DNA from: Aphanomyces cochlioides
Taxonomy: Eukaryota > Oomycota > Saprolegniomycetes > Saprolegniales > Verrucalvaceae
NCBI GenBank assembly: GCA_019828595.1
Contig: JAHQRK010000014.1
Coordinates: 1,674,001-1,738,000 of the forward strand
DNA: 64,000 nt
Direction: 5' to 3'
In this document: in pieces, positions 31,141 through 42,675 of the stretch
Numbering within the stretch: position 1 is the first letter of the stretch
Layout: each line of letters begins with the position of its first letter
Program-made: the position numbers and the translations under genes
The notes under the pieces: model-generated
What the model was told of the DNA's origin: nothing
The model's database searches: none
The model's input: the letters and a program-made list of their open reading frames with translations, nothing else

Positions 31141-34100
31141 ATGCTTATTGGATGGGTGCGGTATAGCTCGCACGCTTGAAACGACGTCAATCGGAGGCTT
31201 GATGCACACACAAGGTATGCTCTACGTACGAATGAGGCAGACGTTGAAGAAGATGAAGTTGCAGCCCATGACGAGGATGTGCCTGGATTGTTGTCCTTTC
31301 TCGTGTGTAGTGGAAAGATCGCTCGTTTGGAAGATGGTACGGTGTTTCGCATGGAACCTGTGCTGGATGACGCAGTGGGTAATCATTGCGCACTCTTTCG
31401 GGTGCGTGATTTCCTTGTCGTCCATCATCAAGAGGATCTAATCGTAAACTCGATGGTCGACTGCGACGAGGAATTTGGACAACGAGTCGCGCAACTCTTC
31501 CCGACCAGAATCACTGGATGACGTCGAAGTGGCATGATGTCCATCGAGCGGTCTACGAGTCCAACAAACTGGCTTCAAAGTTACACATTTCGTTCTTTGC
31601 GTTCGTTTCTGCGAGATCTTGCTTGAACACGCTCGTCAGCAACACCACCATGCATGTGTCGTCGAACTCCAACGACAGGACTACATCGCATTAATCGCAA
31701 ACGATCAAACGGTCGACAATTTCAAGTGATGGACACACTGTGGTCTCTATTACCATCAGCAGCAGCTCTTCATGGATCTTACAGACTCGATAGGATCACT
31801 GGATGGACAGCGAAACACTCTTGACCAGAAAGACAAGGAGGGGAAGCTCATCCTCTGCCCCATGATGAGATGCTAGGATGTGCGCGGCATGTTGACACTC
31901 GTAAAGGCCTTTCTTAGATGGTTGCCCACTCTCCTGGAGACTAAATATAGAGATGGCGCCGCAATTTCATCATGCCAAGGAAATCCAGTCCTGCCGCCGC
32001 ATGGTGTCAACTATGCGCTATGTGATCGTCAAAGGCGAATTCTTCCATGGCCTCGTCCGAGCGCTGTCACAGTATCTCTCGACGAGGCCAGGATGGGTGT
32101 CAGAACGATCGCATTCCCCACGCTTGGGCACAATGAGGTCCGTCGAGGCATTGCCTTCGCTCACTCTGGAGTGTAGGCGATTCCAGAGCCGCATGGCAGC
32201 GCGCATTCAGCAAAAGTGGAAAGGGTATGGCCTCCGCTGCGATTTATTCTCATGGCAACTCGAAGCTTCGTCCGTCACAAGGCATTCCAGCTTGAACTCC
32301 AAGCCTACCGACGTGTGAAAACCTTTGTCGGTAACGCATCATCAGGGTTTGCCCGCTCGACGGATGGAGCTAGGAGTGGCAAAATTCGTTTCGGCAGCCA
32401 TTTCAATCCAAAAGCACGTTCGAGGACGACGATGTCGACGCCAACTTGGTCGCCGAACTCGTCTCCCAATTGCCAAGCGGTATTTGTGGCTGTGAACGAT
32501 GCGATCTTCATTCGATGGGTAGAAATGTCTACGGCAAAGACAAATGGCATGTCCTCGTCGATGCGAACCAAGCCAGATGCGCCAGGTTTCGCCAACGACG
32601 CATGAATTATGTGGCAGCCTTGGAGCGACTCGTCGCTCTCGTTGCCACCCGTCAAGCAAAGCTCGCTCAATTTCGAGAATTGCAACATCTCCTCGAGACA
32701 ACGCCACCAGACCAAGGTATTTTCATCAGCTCCATCAGTTGACAAGCATGTCATAGCCATTGCGACGAGTTTGATCGATGGCTTTCCTTCCAATTACGCC
32801 GCTCCTATCGTCGAGAAGGTAACATCTCCTTGACAATCTGGAGCTCTGAGTGTGGAACGGCTTCAGTTTCTAGCTCGATCGCTGCCCAAGCTCGAGGTGG
32901 AAGTGTTGGAATGCGAAAACGAATGGACGACCACTCGAACGAACGCTCCGATTCTGCACGATGCGTCAACGATGATCAGCTCAAAGTTCCAGCTTCCCAA
33001 CGCATCCTTTTCTTCATTTCATGGCTAGGTATCGCGTCGTACGGTGCAAGCGCAAGTACCAAAATGAGCGCGCTGCATGTCGAGCTCGACAACTTCAGTA
33101 CTTGCATGACCAGAAGCAAGTTTTGATGAAACTACAGGCTCGTACACTCAAGTGCTGCGTGCATGGTCCGAATGAACTTTGCCATGAAGCAAAGAGCTAT
33201 CAATCGTATCATCCACGCTGCGACTACAATATCTAGCTGGTTGCATTTCGCCGCTCGATGGCTGGTATTCATGCACAAGATGTAGGTGGAAGATGACGCA
33301 GGCGAAATCCGTGCTGAAAGCATTGCGCAAGGCCCATGCGCACTTGCTGCTCCAAGTATTGCTTCGCATCTTCTTGACGATGAGATCCCGCGCTTGCGTT
33401 GCCAAACGAGCTTGCTTCTGTTCGATGATTGTCGTACGTCGCAGTGACGTTGTCTTCCTTGAATTCCCTTTCCACCAGAGTCAATATCACAAACTAGTCG
33501 CCCGTCGGTTGTCCACGCGTGTTTTTCAAGCATGGAGAGGCTATACCATTCAAGAAATTGACCTAGCGAGGCAGCGTCGCGAGATCGAGCAAGCTGGCAT
33601 GCGTCGAATCATTCATTCAAGTGCTTGTCGAATCCAGCACGTTGTTCACAGGTTGTCAACTTGTCGGTTTCGTCGGTTACAAGTCTGGTCGTAGGTTCGT
33701 TCATGACACGCGACCAAAGTACACGAGAGAAGTGATGGATGTCATACATCCCGTCGTCGCCTCCCACGTCGCCAACTGCAGTCAGTCTGGCGATCTCGCT
33801 CACTTGATCCATGCCATTCACAACGACGTGAACAGCTGGCCGTCTGTCGACTCAATATGGACTACGCTAGCTGATCGATATCACTATCCGCTCGCGTTGC
33901 CAGAACCGGTGCAATTGTGGTGGCCATCCACTTTGGCCATTTTGCAGTACGTCTTCCAGGACATCCTGTAGTCCAATCTCGTCGTCGTAGGCTGGACAAA
34001 AACGAACAGACGAAAGTTCTGCCGTGGCGTATCAAAGACCTTGCGTTTCTCGATGCGATATCGTCTCGATATGCCGCGATGGACTTGCTCGGAATGCATC

Positions 34101-34948
34101 TTGTTGCCATTGAAGCGCGACACGAAGGTGTCTGTGTCGTTCGTTCGTACTTGGTGCATCTCATGACTACACACAAACTGCTGAAACCAGGTAAGCTGCA
34201 CCGAGTATGGCAACAGAAAAGCAATGGTCAATTGCAGCAACGACAGTGGCAATGAGAACATGGTCCTCGCGACTCAAACAAGATCAGGAGATTCGATCGC
34301 AACTGCATGCAAGTCCAGGGACAACCACAGCAGAAACCAATCAATTTTACATGTAATGCTCACTGGAAACCGACGTGAGTTCATAGCTAGCAGGCAATTC
34401 CACTCCGATTCGGGCTCATATCCCAGCTTATGCTCCAATTGCTACGCCATGCTTGAGCCAGAGCTGTATCCTTCTCAATGCACGTGCGGCTTTGATTACA
34501 TCCGTCAGCCTACAATAGCCATCACGACTTCCCCCCAAGGGATCTTCCATGACACCCGCGGTAAAAATAACGATGGAAAGGCTTCGATTCTCACGAATAG
34601 ACAAGAATTCCAAGGCGAAACGAGCGATCTTCTGCTTGTCCATGCTTTCTTCCACGCCATGGCGCCTCTTGGACACCAAAATCGCCTGCTTCCTCCACCC
34701 CAACTGTGGCGAATTGCCATGGCCCGGGCTCTACCATTCATTGAGGTTTGCGTCCTCGGCCGGCGGCCCACATTGAAGCTGCATAGGCTATGCATGCCAA
34801 CAAGTTGCATTCCCTCGATGCTTTATACCAAAGGCCTGTCTGTTTGATGGAGAATGTCATGCAATTGCCGGCTAGAGTCTATGCACGCCTAGTCGAGTTT
34901 GTCGATGAGCTCGTTTGTCAACACAAGGAATTGCAAGACACACGGTGA
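31141..34948 (+). CDS. Intron-rich IQ-motif protein, exon model only partly resolved
   Basis: Coding segments follow each other on the plus strand in changing frames separated by ~40-bp GT-AG gaps. Segments I trust: 31141-31160 joined to 31215 onward (DVPGLLSFLVCSGKIARLED); a segment near 32180-32230 with an IQ motif, ARIQQKWKGYGLR; 32446-32715 (RRMNYVAALERLVALVATRQ); 33500-33670 (RVFQAWRGYTIQEIDLARQR, a second IQ-like motif); 33697-33940 (DLAHLIHAIHNDV); 34020-34190 (DLAFLDAISSRYAAMDLLGM); 34430-34752 with a Cys cluster LCSNCYAMLEPELYPSQCTC; and a last exon ending HKELQDTR at 34946-34948. IQ motifs bind calmodulin or myosin light chains. Exact exon joins and the start are uncertain, and I cannot exclude two genes or local decay. 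The stop is 11 bp from the convergent NDUFS7 stop. Confidence 0.45.
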
Positions 34949-34959
34949 ATCTGTCATGT

Positions 34960-35650
34960 TTACTTGCGCAACTTGATCAAAAGACCCTTGTTGCCCTTGA
35001 TCTTCTTTTGCAATTGCAACATGGCATACAAGAAAGCTTCAGCAGTGGGAGGGCAGCCAGGGACGTAGAAGTCAACAGGGACAATGCGGTCCACGCCGCG
35101 CACGACAGCGTACGAATAATGATAGTATCCGCCACCGTTCGCGCAGGATCCCATCGACATGACGTAACGGGGTTCTGGCATTTGGTCGTACACACGACGC
35201 AAGGCAGGAGCCATCTTGTTGGTCAAAGTGCCGGCGACAATCATCACATCAGTTTGACGAGGGGAGGCACGAAACACCATCTACGTAAACATTATAATCG
35301 ACTCGTTCTTGTACGTCGTGAGTCCTACCCCGAAGCGTTCAAAATCGTATCGAGAGCCGGCAGTGTGCATCATTTCGACGGCACAGCAGGCCAAACCGAA
35401 CGTCATGGGCCACAACGATTGTCGGCGACCCCAGTTGACCAAGTCATCGACCTTGGCAACGACGTATTCTGTGACCTTCATTAGAGGGCATGGCGTGACG
35501 AATCCACGTACCGACAGTGTTTTTCGCGTTTTGCTCAGTCGAGAAGAGATCCTTGAAGCTGCTCTTGGCCACAGCATCCGATTGCGTGGAGAAAGGAGCG
35601 ACAGTCACAGCGCGGGAAGCCGCCGAGCGAGCCAACGTGCGGACCAACAT
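34960..35650 (-). CDS. NDUFS7: NADH:ubiquinone oxidoreductase subunit NDUFS7 (PSST/NuoB), mitochondrial
   Basis: Three exons, 35650-35512, 35468-35329 and 35280-34960, give 199 aa, the usual size. This complex I subunit carries iron-sulfur cluster N2, the last electron carrier before ubiquinone, in the matrix arm. The N-terminus [20 protein letters not shown] is a typical mitochondrial presequence, so I chose ATG 35650 over the longer upstream frame. [20 protein letters not shown] is followed by the tandem-Cys [10 protein letters not shown], then [20 protein letters not shown] and [14 protein letters not shown], so all four cluster ligands are present. [20 protein letters not shown] is near-identical across eukaryotes as I recall them. 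The nuclear location of the gene fits a typical eukaryotic nuclear contig. Confidence 0.95.
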
Positions 35651-36466
35651 GGCAGAAGAAGGAAACTCAGTCGCCACCAGACACAAGGAACTCTCTTAAG
35701 TACGACTCGATTTTTCAGGGAAAAGGCAGAGAGGTAACTCGTACTTAGAAGGAAATCAGACAATAAGACTATCGCACTTAGCTGGGAAATATGGACTTTC
35801 CAACTCGAAGAACTGATACTAAATCGATATTCATCTTCAGAGTTTTGATATTTTTTTTTAAAAAACTGTATAAAATAATACTGTAATTACGGTAGGGAAC
35901 ATCACCGTCATCCATCGTCATGGGACAAAGCTTGCGTTCCCTGCCATGGACGAAAGTCTCGTTTTTGCAACACAGGACCACAAATATTGGACGACAACAG
36001 TCGACGAGGGGGAAAATGTGGAAGGAGATACAGAGGGGGATTGATCTGTTGCAATTCATTTCGTGTGTGCTACGCTTGCGTTGCTGTTCCAATCTCGCAC
36101 GCTGAACGTGGTCGTCTCTGGATACTTGCGACCGCCTGCAATGCAAGCTTGGTCTTGACTGGCTATCGTGACAGAGATCGCCCAGTTTGATGCTTACAAA
36201 CCAACGACTTGAAGTGTTTACCATACTTAGTGGCATCCCATATCTCAACGGCTGCGACCGAGGCGACCAAAGAGTCATGCTTGAAAGTTCATCAATTAGC
36301 TTAAATCAGTTGTTTTGTCTTGACACATTCTCGAAACTTTAAGCTTCTCGATGTACTTGAACAAGGCATTTGCGATGTGACTTACCGTGTCTGGGACTTG
36401 AGTCGATACATTTTCCCATAGAAAAACGGTCGTGTGGGATTGGCCCATCCTGTTCTGTTGGCGAGG
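35651..36466. other. Divergent intergenic region
   Basis: About 800 bp between NDUFS7 (minus) and the coiled-coil gene (plus). It has an AT-rich core with poly-A/T around 35845-35885. Short frames on both strands look random. I see no RNA gene or repeat. Confidence 0.45.
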
Positions 36467-37183
36467 ATGACCTCATTTTCCTACGCCAAGATGATGAAGC
36501 GCACGATCCGAGACCCAGCGATGCTTCCCGCCAAAGTTCCCGTGCTGTACCCACGACCAGAGTATTCCCTTCCGCACGTCGAGTATTCGCCACCCCAAGC
36601 TTGGGAACAACCACCGATGATGCACCAGCCGCCGCCACACTTTTCGAGTAGCAGCAGCAACGGCGACCACAACGAAACGAGTTACATTGGCGCCAAACGC
36701 CGACGAGTCCACGTGGATATGCAAGAAACAAGACGTCGAGAAGACATCATGTATCCACCGCCACCCGTTCCATACAATCAGCCAGCGGCCGACAGCGACG
36801 TGTCGTCTGAAGCCGGCGATGCCAAATTGGAGGACGATGAACCGTTGAAGAAACTGCATGGCAAGAAGCGCAACCGCATGAAGGATGAAATCGACGCGCT
36901 TCGAAAAGAAATCGGCTCAATGACGAGGCATTTAGATTGGTTGCGTCAAGACGGCATGTACAGTCGTCGACAACAGCCCCTCTGGGCCGACATTGCAAAG
37001 CAACAAGCTCATGAACTATCGCGAGCCACGGCTGAAAATCTGCATTTGCGCCAAACTCTTGAAGAGCACCTCGACATCGCGCAAGAGTACATAGACACGA
37101 TTATTCCCAAGACACCCACTCCTCCTCCATCCCCTCGACAAAACCCACCACCTTCCTCTCTTCCCATCATCATGTGCCTATAA
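36467..37183 (+). CDS. Basic coiled-coil protein resembling the N-terminal module of oomycete M96/START-like proteins
   Basis: 238 aa from ATG 36467; the frame opens further upstream only from a GTG at 36434. The N-terminal third is Pro-rich with a GAKRRRVHVD basic patch, a possible nuclear signal. About residues 130-215 hold a basic stretch (KKRNRMKDEIDALRKEIGSM) leading into a coiled coil, then WADIAKQQAHELSRATAENL and RQTLEEHLDIAQEYID. This order (basic coiled coil, W-x-x-IA-x-x-Q, ENLxLR) recalls bZIP-like modules that sit in front of START-like domains in many oomycete proteins (remembered, not searched). Here no START domain follows; the chain ends in a Pro-rich tail. DNA or protein binding is a guess. 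Confidence 0.6.
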   Translation: MTSFSYAKMMKRTIRDPAMLPAKVPVLYPRPEYSLPHVEYSPPQAWEQPPMMHQPPPHFSSSSSNGDHNETSYIGAKRRRVHVDMQETRRREDIMYPPPPVPYNQPAADSDVSSEAGDAKLEDDEPLKKLHGKKRNRMKDEIDALRKEIGSMTRHLDWLRQDGMYSRRQQPLWADIAKQQAHELSRATAENLHLRQTLEEHLDIAQEYIDTIIPKTPTPPPSPRQNPPPSSLPIIMCL

Positions 37184-38105
37184 ACTCGTAATAATATTCT
37201 TTCCATCATTCTACCGCAACACTGCCGAGAGGTAGCGCCACCAGGCAAGCTCCTCTTTAACTCAGTTCATGCAATAAACTGCTCTGGATGGCTGCGTGAG
37301 TAGGTACAGACAGACAGCCTGCACTGTTGTATTCCACGTCACAGGCGATTTTGGTTTCGTCAACACTGCCACAGATCATCGGCTGCGCACAATTTCCAAT
37401 CTCGTTCTCAAGCAGCGAGTGCGATGCACGACCACGCCATCTCTACTTGTCGAGCAATGAAGAACATTTGCAATTCCCCACAAGGTGTGCTCGTGTGTGT
37501 TGCATCTGATGGGGAGAGTTGGTAATCCTCGTGTCAAGCCACTCCACAGTCGCTATCATCCTCTCACGCAACGAATGATCTGACAAGTCCTTGACTGCCA
37601 CCTTGACAACTTGTCGACAAATGTCGACTACACTGTACGACGACGGCACAGACCGATGATTTCCCATTCTCTTTCGTCTCATTTGGGTGTGAAGGTACAC
37701 TGTAAAGACCACACGGGTGGGACGATGCCACGAACGGACGTATTCTGTACGTGGTTGTGACGTAGCCACCTTCCATTGATCAGTGTCGTGCTTGCCTGAC
37801 GTTTCACAGAGATCATAAAGACCACTTCCTGCTTCGGGGAGCGACAAGATAGTTACACAGCCGTCTGTGTGAGCTCGAGGTGGCGGCGACAACGTTGAGA
37901 GAGTCGGACCCCGCAGCGGTCTTGGATTGCATTTTGATTGGTCAAAATTATACAGCCAACAAATTTTGAATGGTTGATTTTCTATAAAAGAATGATATGA
38001 TTGGCTGATTCCACGCAGTTTTCACGTGCCATCAAGGACAGATTGACAAGCAACAGAACAAAGATTCCATTAGCTCAGTGAGGGATTAACTTCCCATGGC
38101 GCAGA
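37184..38105. other. Intergenic region, possible relic at 37443-37892 (minus)
   Basis: About 920 bp. A minus-strand frame at 37443-37892 (RTEYVRSWHRPTRVVFTVYL) has protein-like composition but no family, start context or partner exons that I can support. GATTGG/GATTGGCT motifs lie near 37934 and 38001, upstream of nothing obvious on the plus strand. Nothing else was seen. Confidence 0.35.
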
Positions 38106-39665
38106 TTACGCCGCGGCAGCTTCCAACTGGACAACATCGCTGTTGAGGAATTGCACTTCAGGCAATGGAGGGCATCCGCTGCGTTCAAGTTCCAATTCGT
38201 CCCACACGCTCAAGAGCGCACCGACCAAATCGTCCATCATTTCTTCCGTGTGCGTTGGGCTCGCAGTGATACGCAAGCGCTCTTCACCACGAGGCACAGT
38301 TGGGAAGTTGATGGGTTGGATGTAGATGTTGTGCTTCTCCATCAAAATTTCCGAAGCGCGCTTGACCTTGACAGCATCTCCAACCATGAGCGGAATGATG
38401 TGCGACACACTTGGCAACAAAGGGAAGCCCAACGAAGCCAAGCGACGCTTCAGTTCCGCAGAGTTGGCGTGCATCATCATGCGCTCTTCTTGCGAAGTCT
38501 TCAAGTGGCTCACAGCAGCACGGGCACCGGCAGCCAACATGGGAGGAAGAGAGGTGGTGAAGATAAAGCCAGGGCACGTACTGCGGAAAGCATCGCAAAG
38601 AGCAGCGGAGCCAGCAATGTAGCCACCCATGATACCATAACCCTTTGCAAGGGTGCCAGTGATCATCGTGATACGGTCAAGCACATGGTCACGTTCTGCT
38701 ACCCCAGCGCCGCGGTTACCGTACAAGCCAACGGCATGCACTTCATCACAGAAGGTCATGGCACCGTACTTGTCAGCCAAGTCACAGATTTCGTGCATGG
38801 GGGCGACGGTGCCTTCCATGGAGTTGACGCTTTCGAAAAGAATCAACTTGGGAGCGTTGGGGTCGGCAGCCTTAAGCTTGGCTTCCAAGTCTTGGAGGTC
38901 GTTGTGCTTGTACACGTGCTTTTCACATTTGCTGTGGATGATACCTTCAATCATGGAGGCATGGTTGAGCGCATCGCTGAACATGATGAGTCCTGGGAAA
39001 ATCTTGCCAAGAGTGGCGATCGTTGTGTCATTGCACACATAGCAGGACGTGAACAACAATGCGCCTTCCTTTTGGTGCAAATCGGCGAGTTCCTTCTCCA
39101 ACATGACGTGGTTGTGGTTCGTGCCGTGAATGTTGCGGGTACCACCGGCACCGGCGCCAGACTTCATCAAAAACTCTTGCATGGCACCGACGACCTTTGG
39201 GTGTTGTCCCATGCACAAGTAGTCATTGCCGCACCATCCGACAACTTCCTTGGTGTGACCTTCTGGGTGGTGGAACACACTCTTGGGGAATTCACCGCGC
39301 TTGCGTTCCATGTTGGCAAACGAGCGGTATCGTCCTTCGTTCTTGATGCGTTGAATGGTCTTTTGGAAGCCACGTTCGTACTCATCGTGGGAAAGTCCAC
39401 CCAATCGTTCGTACTTGCCGCGGCGGTTCATCACTGGCTTCTTCGCCTCTTGTTCAAGCACAAATTCTTGGTACTTGGTCGGGCTCGCCGTGTGGGCGGA
39501 ATGCGCTTGGGTTTGCATCATGGCCGACATGTGAGGGCACATGCGGGCAAGCTGAGCGATGTTGGGGATCAAAGCTTGCTTGGATGCTTGGCTGGCAGCC
39601 ATGAATGGACACTTGGTCGTCTTGACTTGGCGGGAGGCGATCACAGTAGCACGAGTCAACGCCAT
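38106..39665 (-). CDS. ALAS: 5-aminolevulinate synthase, mitochondrial
   Basis: 519 aa, one exon, ATG 39665. It condenses glycine and succinyl-CoA to 5-aminolevulinate, the first step of haem synthesis by the Shemin pathway in the mitochondrial matrix. Family blocks in order: [100 protein letters not shown], and [17 protein letters not shown] containing the pyridoxal-phosphate lysine (family consensus TLGKAFG, so the neighbours differ but the Lys is kept). C-terminal [14 protein letters not shown] is conserved. The ~60-aa presequence carries two Cys-Pro pairs (KCPFM, MCPHM), which resemble haem-regulatory motifs controlling import in animal ALAS. An unusually long frame is open on the opposite strand. 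Confidence 0.95.
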   Translation of the reverse strand: MALTRATVIASRQVKTTKCPFMAASQASKQALIPNIAQLARMCPHMSAMMQTQAHSAHTASPTKYQEFVLEQEAKKPVMNRRGKYERLGGLSHDEYERGFQKTIQRIKNEGRYRSFANMERKRGEFPKSVFHHPEGHTKEVVGWCGNDYLCMGQHPKVVGAMQEFLMKSGAGAGGTRNIHGTNHNHVMLEKELADLHQKEGALLFTSCYVCNDTTIATLGKIFPGLIMFSDALNHASMIEGIIHSKCEKHVYKHNDLQDLEAKLKAADPNAPKLILFESVNSMEGTVAPMHEICDLADKYGAMTFCDEVHAVGLYGNRGAGVAERDHVLDRITMITGTLAKGYGIMGGYIAGSAALCDAFRSTCPGFIFTTSLPPMLAAGARAAVSHLKTSQEERMMMHANSAELKRRLASLGFPLLPSVSHIIPLMVGDAVKVKRASEILMEKHNIYIQPINFPTVPRGEERLRITASPTHTEEMMDDLVGALLSVWDELELERSGCPPLPEVQFLNSDVVQLEAAAA

Positions 39666-41063
39666 GCTTCCTTGTCTTGGCGTCGAATTGGGAAATGGAA
39701 GGCTGGCTACGTTTGAATTCTTATATCCGGATGTCGGTTAAAAAACGATTTTTTATATAACCAGATCATACAAATTTCAAGTCAAAATATTGACAATTTC
39801 TCCAAAATACCGCAATTCAGAGCGTTTTTTACTGGTTTCCGGTTTCAAAAACACGCAAGAGGGCCGTGTCCAGAAGGTTTGGCTGGCCAAACATGCTCTA
39901 TAGTGGCCGCTGCCGAGATGGCACTTCCATCTCCGCAAAGTCGATGTATCTGTAGCGTCTTGTCACGTACTTTGCCGTGGGACGTGCGTGCCGAACGTGG
40001 AGAGTTGCAAAGCTCCAAGTGCGTACAGAATTTAGGGTTATTTTCTTGTTCGGATGGAGATTGCGTCTGTGAGCAAGGGAGTCATGAATGTGTAATCTCG
40101 CCGTGATTGCGCCGTAGTCAGATCTGGAGGCGAATTCAACGTGGAGCACGCTGAACACTCGACTGTGTGAGCAGTTCGAAGCTCTCACTCTGCATCGGAA
40201 TCGTCAGCGTAATGCCATGCACCCAACTCGAACGTGTTGGCCGCTGAACCTCTTGGAGACGGAACTCTCGACTCCAATGTGAGTTACACGTCGAGAGCGA
40301 CGCCTCAGAATGGAAAAAGTACTCACCATAGTCGAAATTATAAGAAAGTTTGTATACAAGGTCATGAAAGAAGCAACTTCTAAAAATATGACTCGGAAAC
40401 GCATAAAAGTGACCTTGGGCCATGGGTTCATGGTCTTCGAGATTGGTGTCGCGCTCTCGAAACAGCGCAGAATCTGGCTGGGATGCCATGGGGAAATCGA
40501 TTGCGTTTGTCTCGGGTTGCGTTCGGTGGTTGTGTATTGCATGGAAGACCAAAGTGTCGTGGAGAGCTTCGAATGAAGTCAATCACATTCGATGGTATTC
40601 GCTGGAGCTTTGAGACGGATGTGATGATGTGACGTCAATGGATACAAGATGTGCCGCCACGCGATTTTTTTGCAATTTGCCACGAAGCAAACGTCCCCGT
40701 CTCGTGGTCATCACGTTGTTTACCATCTTCGTGATGCAGCAACCAAGCTGTCGTAAACCCCGTGGGCGGTGACAACAAAGAGTAAAAAAAGTTGTTTTGT
40801 GGAGTCTCCATGCTGGTCCAGCATGTCTAGAAGGAAGAGATTATTGAAACTCTCCTGCAGATTCTCGGGAAGTACAGTACAGCATGGAAGATTGTGAAAC
40901 TCGCTGCAGGCCGAGCGTACAATCAACTCTATCGAGTGCACTGTGTCGACACGGAAAACAACCAGGAAGGAATGGATGGGGCTGTCGTGTTAGTCAGCAT
41001 ACATAATCAGTTGAATAGCGAGCCTTGTGATGGTCAATGTGGAGGACTGAGGCAGATCGTCGC
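39666..41063. other. Intergenic region with unassigned minus-strand frames
   Basis: About 1.4 kb. Frames at 40136-40582 (FHDLVYKLSYNFDYGEYFFH) and 40720-40941 (minus) have some protein-like composition, and a plus frame overlaps the first (40310-40576). No start, intron boundary or domain supports a gene model. They may be relics. The first ~130 bases upstream of ALAS are AT-rich and probably hold its promoter. Confidence 0.3.
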
Positions 41064-42675
41064 TTAGGCAAAAAGCGCAAGAAGCATCGTTACAACGACA
41101 GCGAGCATTGCGGAAGTTGACTCGGCTCCATTGGTTGCATCGGGATTTCCAGGATGAGCATCACCATAGCATGGGATTTCAGAGGATTTCATTGCCGACA
41201 TGGCAGCGAGCAAGTCGGCATTGGCGACTTGCCATGATCGAATGCTCATAAGACCATAGTGAGTCTTGCCGATTGTCTTGTTGCCTGCAGGCGGAGCTTC
41301 CAACCACATTTCCGTGTCAGGATTCAACGACGCGAAAAAACCACCCGCTGTCGACGTTGAAATGTACTTAATGATCAAGTCCAACACCGACGACTGGAGA
41401 GGTTGATCGACTCCATAAACACCACCGAAGGAGCCAAAGACCACTGGGACCTTTTGAGCCTTGACGACATCGCCCAAGTTTTCATCCAAAAGTCTCTGGT
41501 AAGTCTTGGCCAAGTCAGTCGTCGCAAGAGGCGTGTAGCTCTGACATTGCAGATTCGAGTTGGGGCATCGAAGTGCATCGTAGGTGTTGCGAACCTTGGA
41601 GCCATTAATCATGACCACGCACTCGGTGTTCTTGTCTGTCAAAGGCACAGTCGAGCAGTTGCTCTTGGGATTGAAGAAGTACCCATAAGGTTGCGTGCCT
41701 TGCGTGAAAGCTTGGGGGGAGTAGACTACATTCTTGGCTTTGAGAGGTCGTTTCGTGGCATTGGCGAAGTTCATACCAGGCCATAGTGGGTACGAGGCAG
41801 TGTCAACCACAAATCCATTCTTGCTGTTGCTGCCACCAGACACAAACACGAGCCATTGGGGGCACAGTTCATTGATCTTGGCGGCGATGGCATCGGCAGC
41901 AGTGGCCCAATCGGTATTGTTGTTGCCACCTGCAGCAGATGGCCACGTCACATCGGTCATGCCATTCTTGATTTCGATACCAATGACATTCCAGTAGTCA
42001 ACTTTGCAGTAATTCTTGGCTAAAATGACTGCTGTCTTGTATGCATCTGTATCCTCAACTGCAGTGTATGACGGATAGTACCAATATGCGTCTTGAGCAA
42101 AACGAGGCAAGAGCACGTGGATGTCCAAGACGACACCAATGCGGTACTTTTGGAAGCTTCCGATGAAACGGGCTAAAAAGTCCGACATGCGGGGGGTGAA
42201 TCCCTTGTCGTACAGGGCAATCTCCTTATTCTCGCCGTGGATATTTGTAACTTTGGGAAAGATATCATCCATGATATTGCTGGCTGTTAGTGGCAATCGG
42301 ACAACGTTGATCTTGTTGGCGTACATAAACTTGAGCATGTCGGCAAGCGAAGTTCCATTGATCCCTGATTGGACTTGAACCAAGCCTTTGCCCCATAGCC
42401 CATTGGGGATCCCATCTGTAGTCTCCATGCCCATCCACTGAACGCCTTTGATCTGAATCGGGGTCCGTGCAGTCTCATTTGCAGGATCGACAGCAAAGAT
42501 TTGATTGTTCTCCGTCACGTATTTGGTCTGTCGGCATGCTACGAATGAAACAAGTGAGTTCAAGAGCAGCAAGATGGAAAACCTTACTTCTAAATGTCTT
42601 GACTTCGTCTGAGGTGGACCTGGCGGCAGCAGCTACACAAGCAAGCGCCGCTCTAAAGACACAGGATGTGCGCAT
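41064..42675 (-). CDS. Secreted GPI-type GH5-like protein lacking catalytic glutamates
   Basis: Two exons, 42675-42588 and 42538-41064 (520 aa; 49-bp intron). The signal peptide (MRTSCVFRAALACVAAAARS) and a C-terminal hydrophobic tail (LAVVVTMLLALFA) suggest a GPI-anchored surface protein. The fold signature is glycoside hydrolase family 5 (cellulase type): IKGVQWMGMETTDGIPNGLW, NKINVVRLPLTASNIMDDIF, KYRIGVVLDIHV, DYWNVIGIEIKN, TDWATAADAIAAKINELCPQ and PVVFGSFGGVYGVDQ. In active GH5 enzymes the acid/base Glu follows that Asn (N-E-P) and the nucleophile is in a G-E-F-G motif. Here the sites read N-G-M and G-S-F-G, so both catalytic Glu are missing. It is most likely a pseudoenzyme, perhaps sugar-binding. 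The paralogue at 49918 has the same intron and losses. Confidence 0.85.

Noticed and set aside
38151..39716. 521-codon plus-strand frame opposite ALA synthase
   Set aside because: ALA synthase on the other strand has full family conservation. The antisense frame has no domain and its openness follows from biased third positions of the sense gene.
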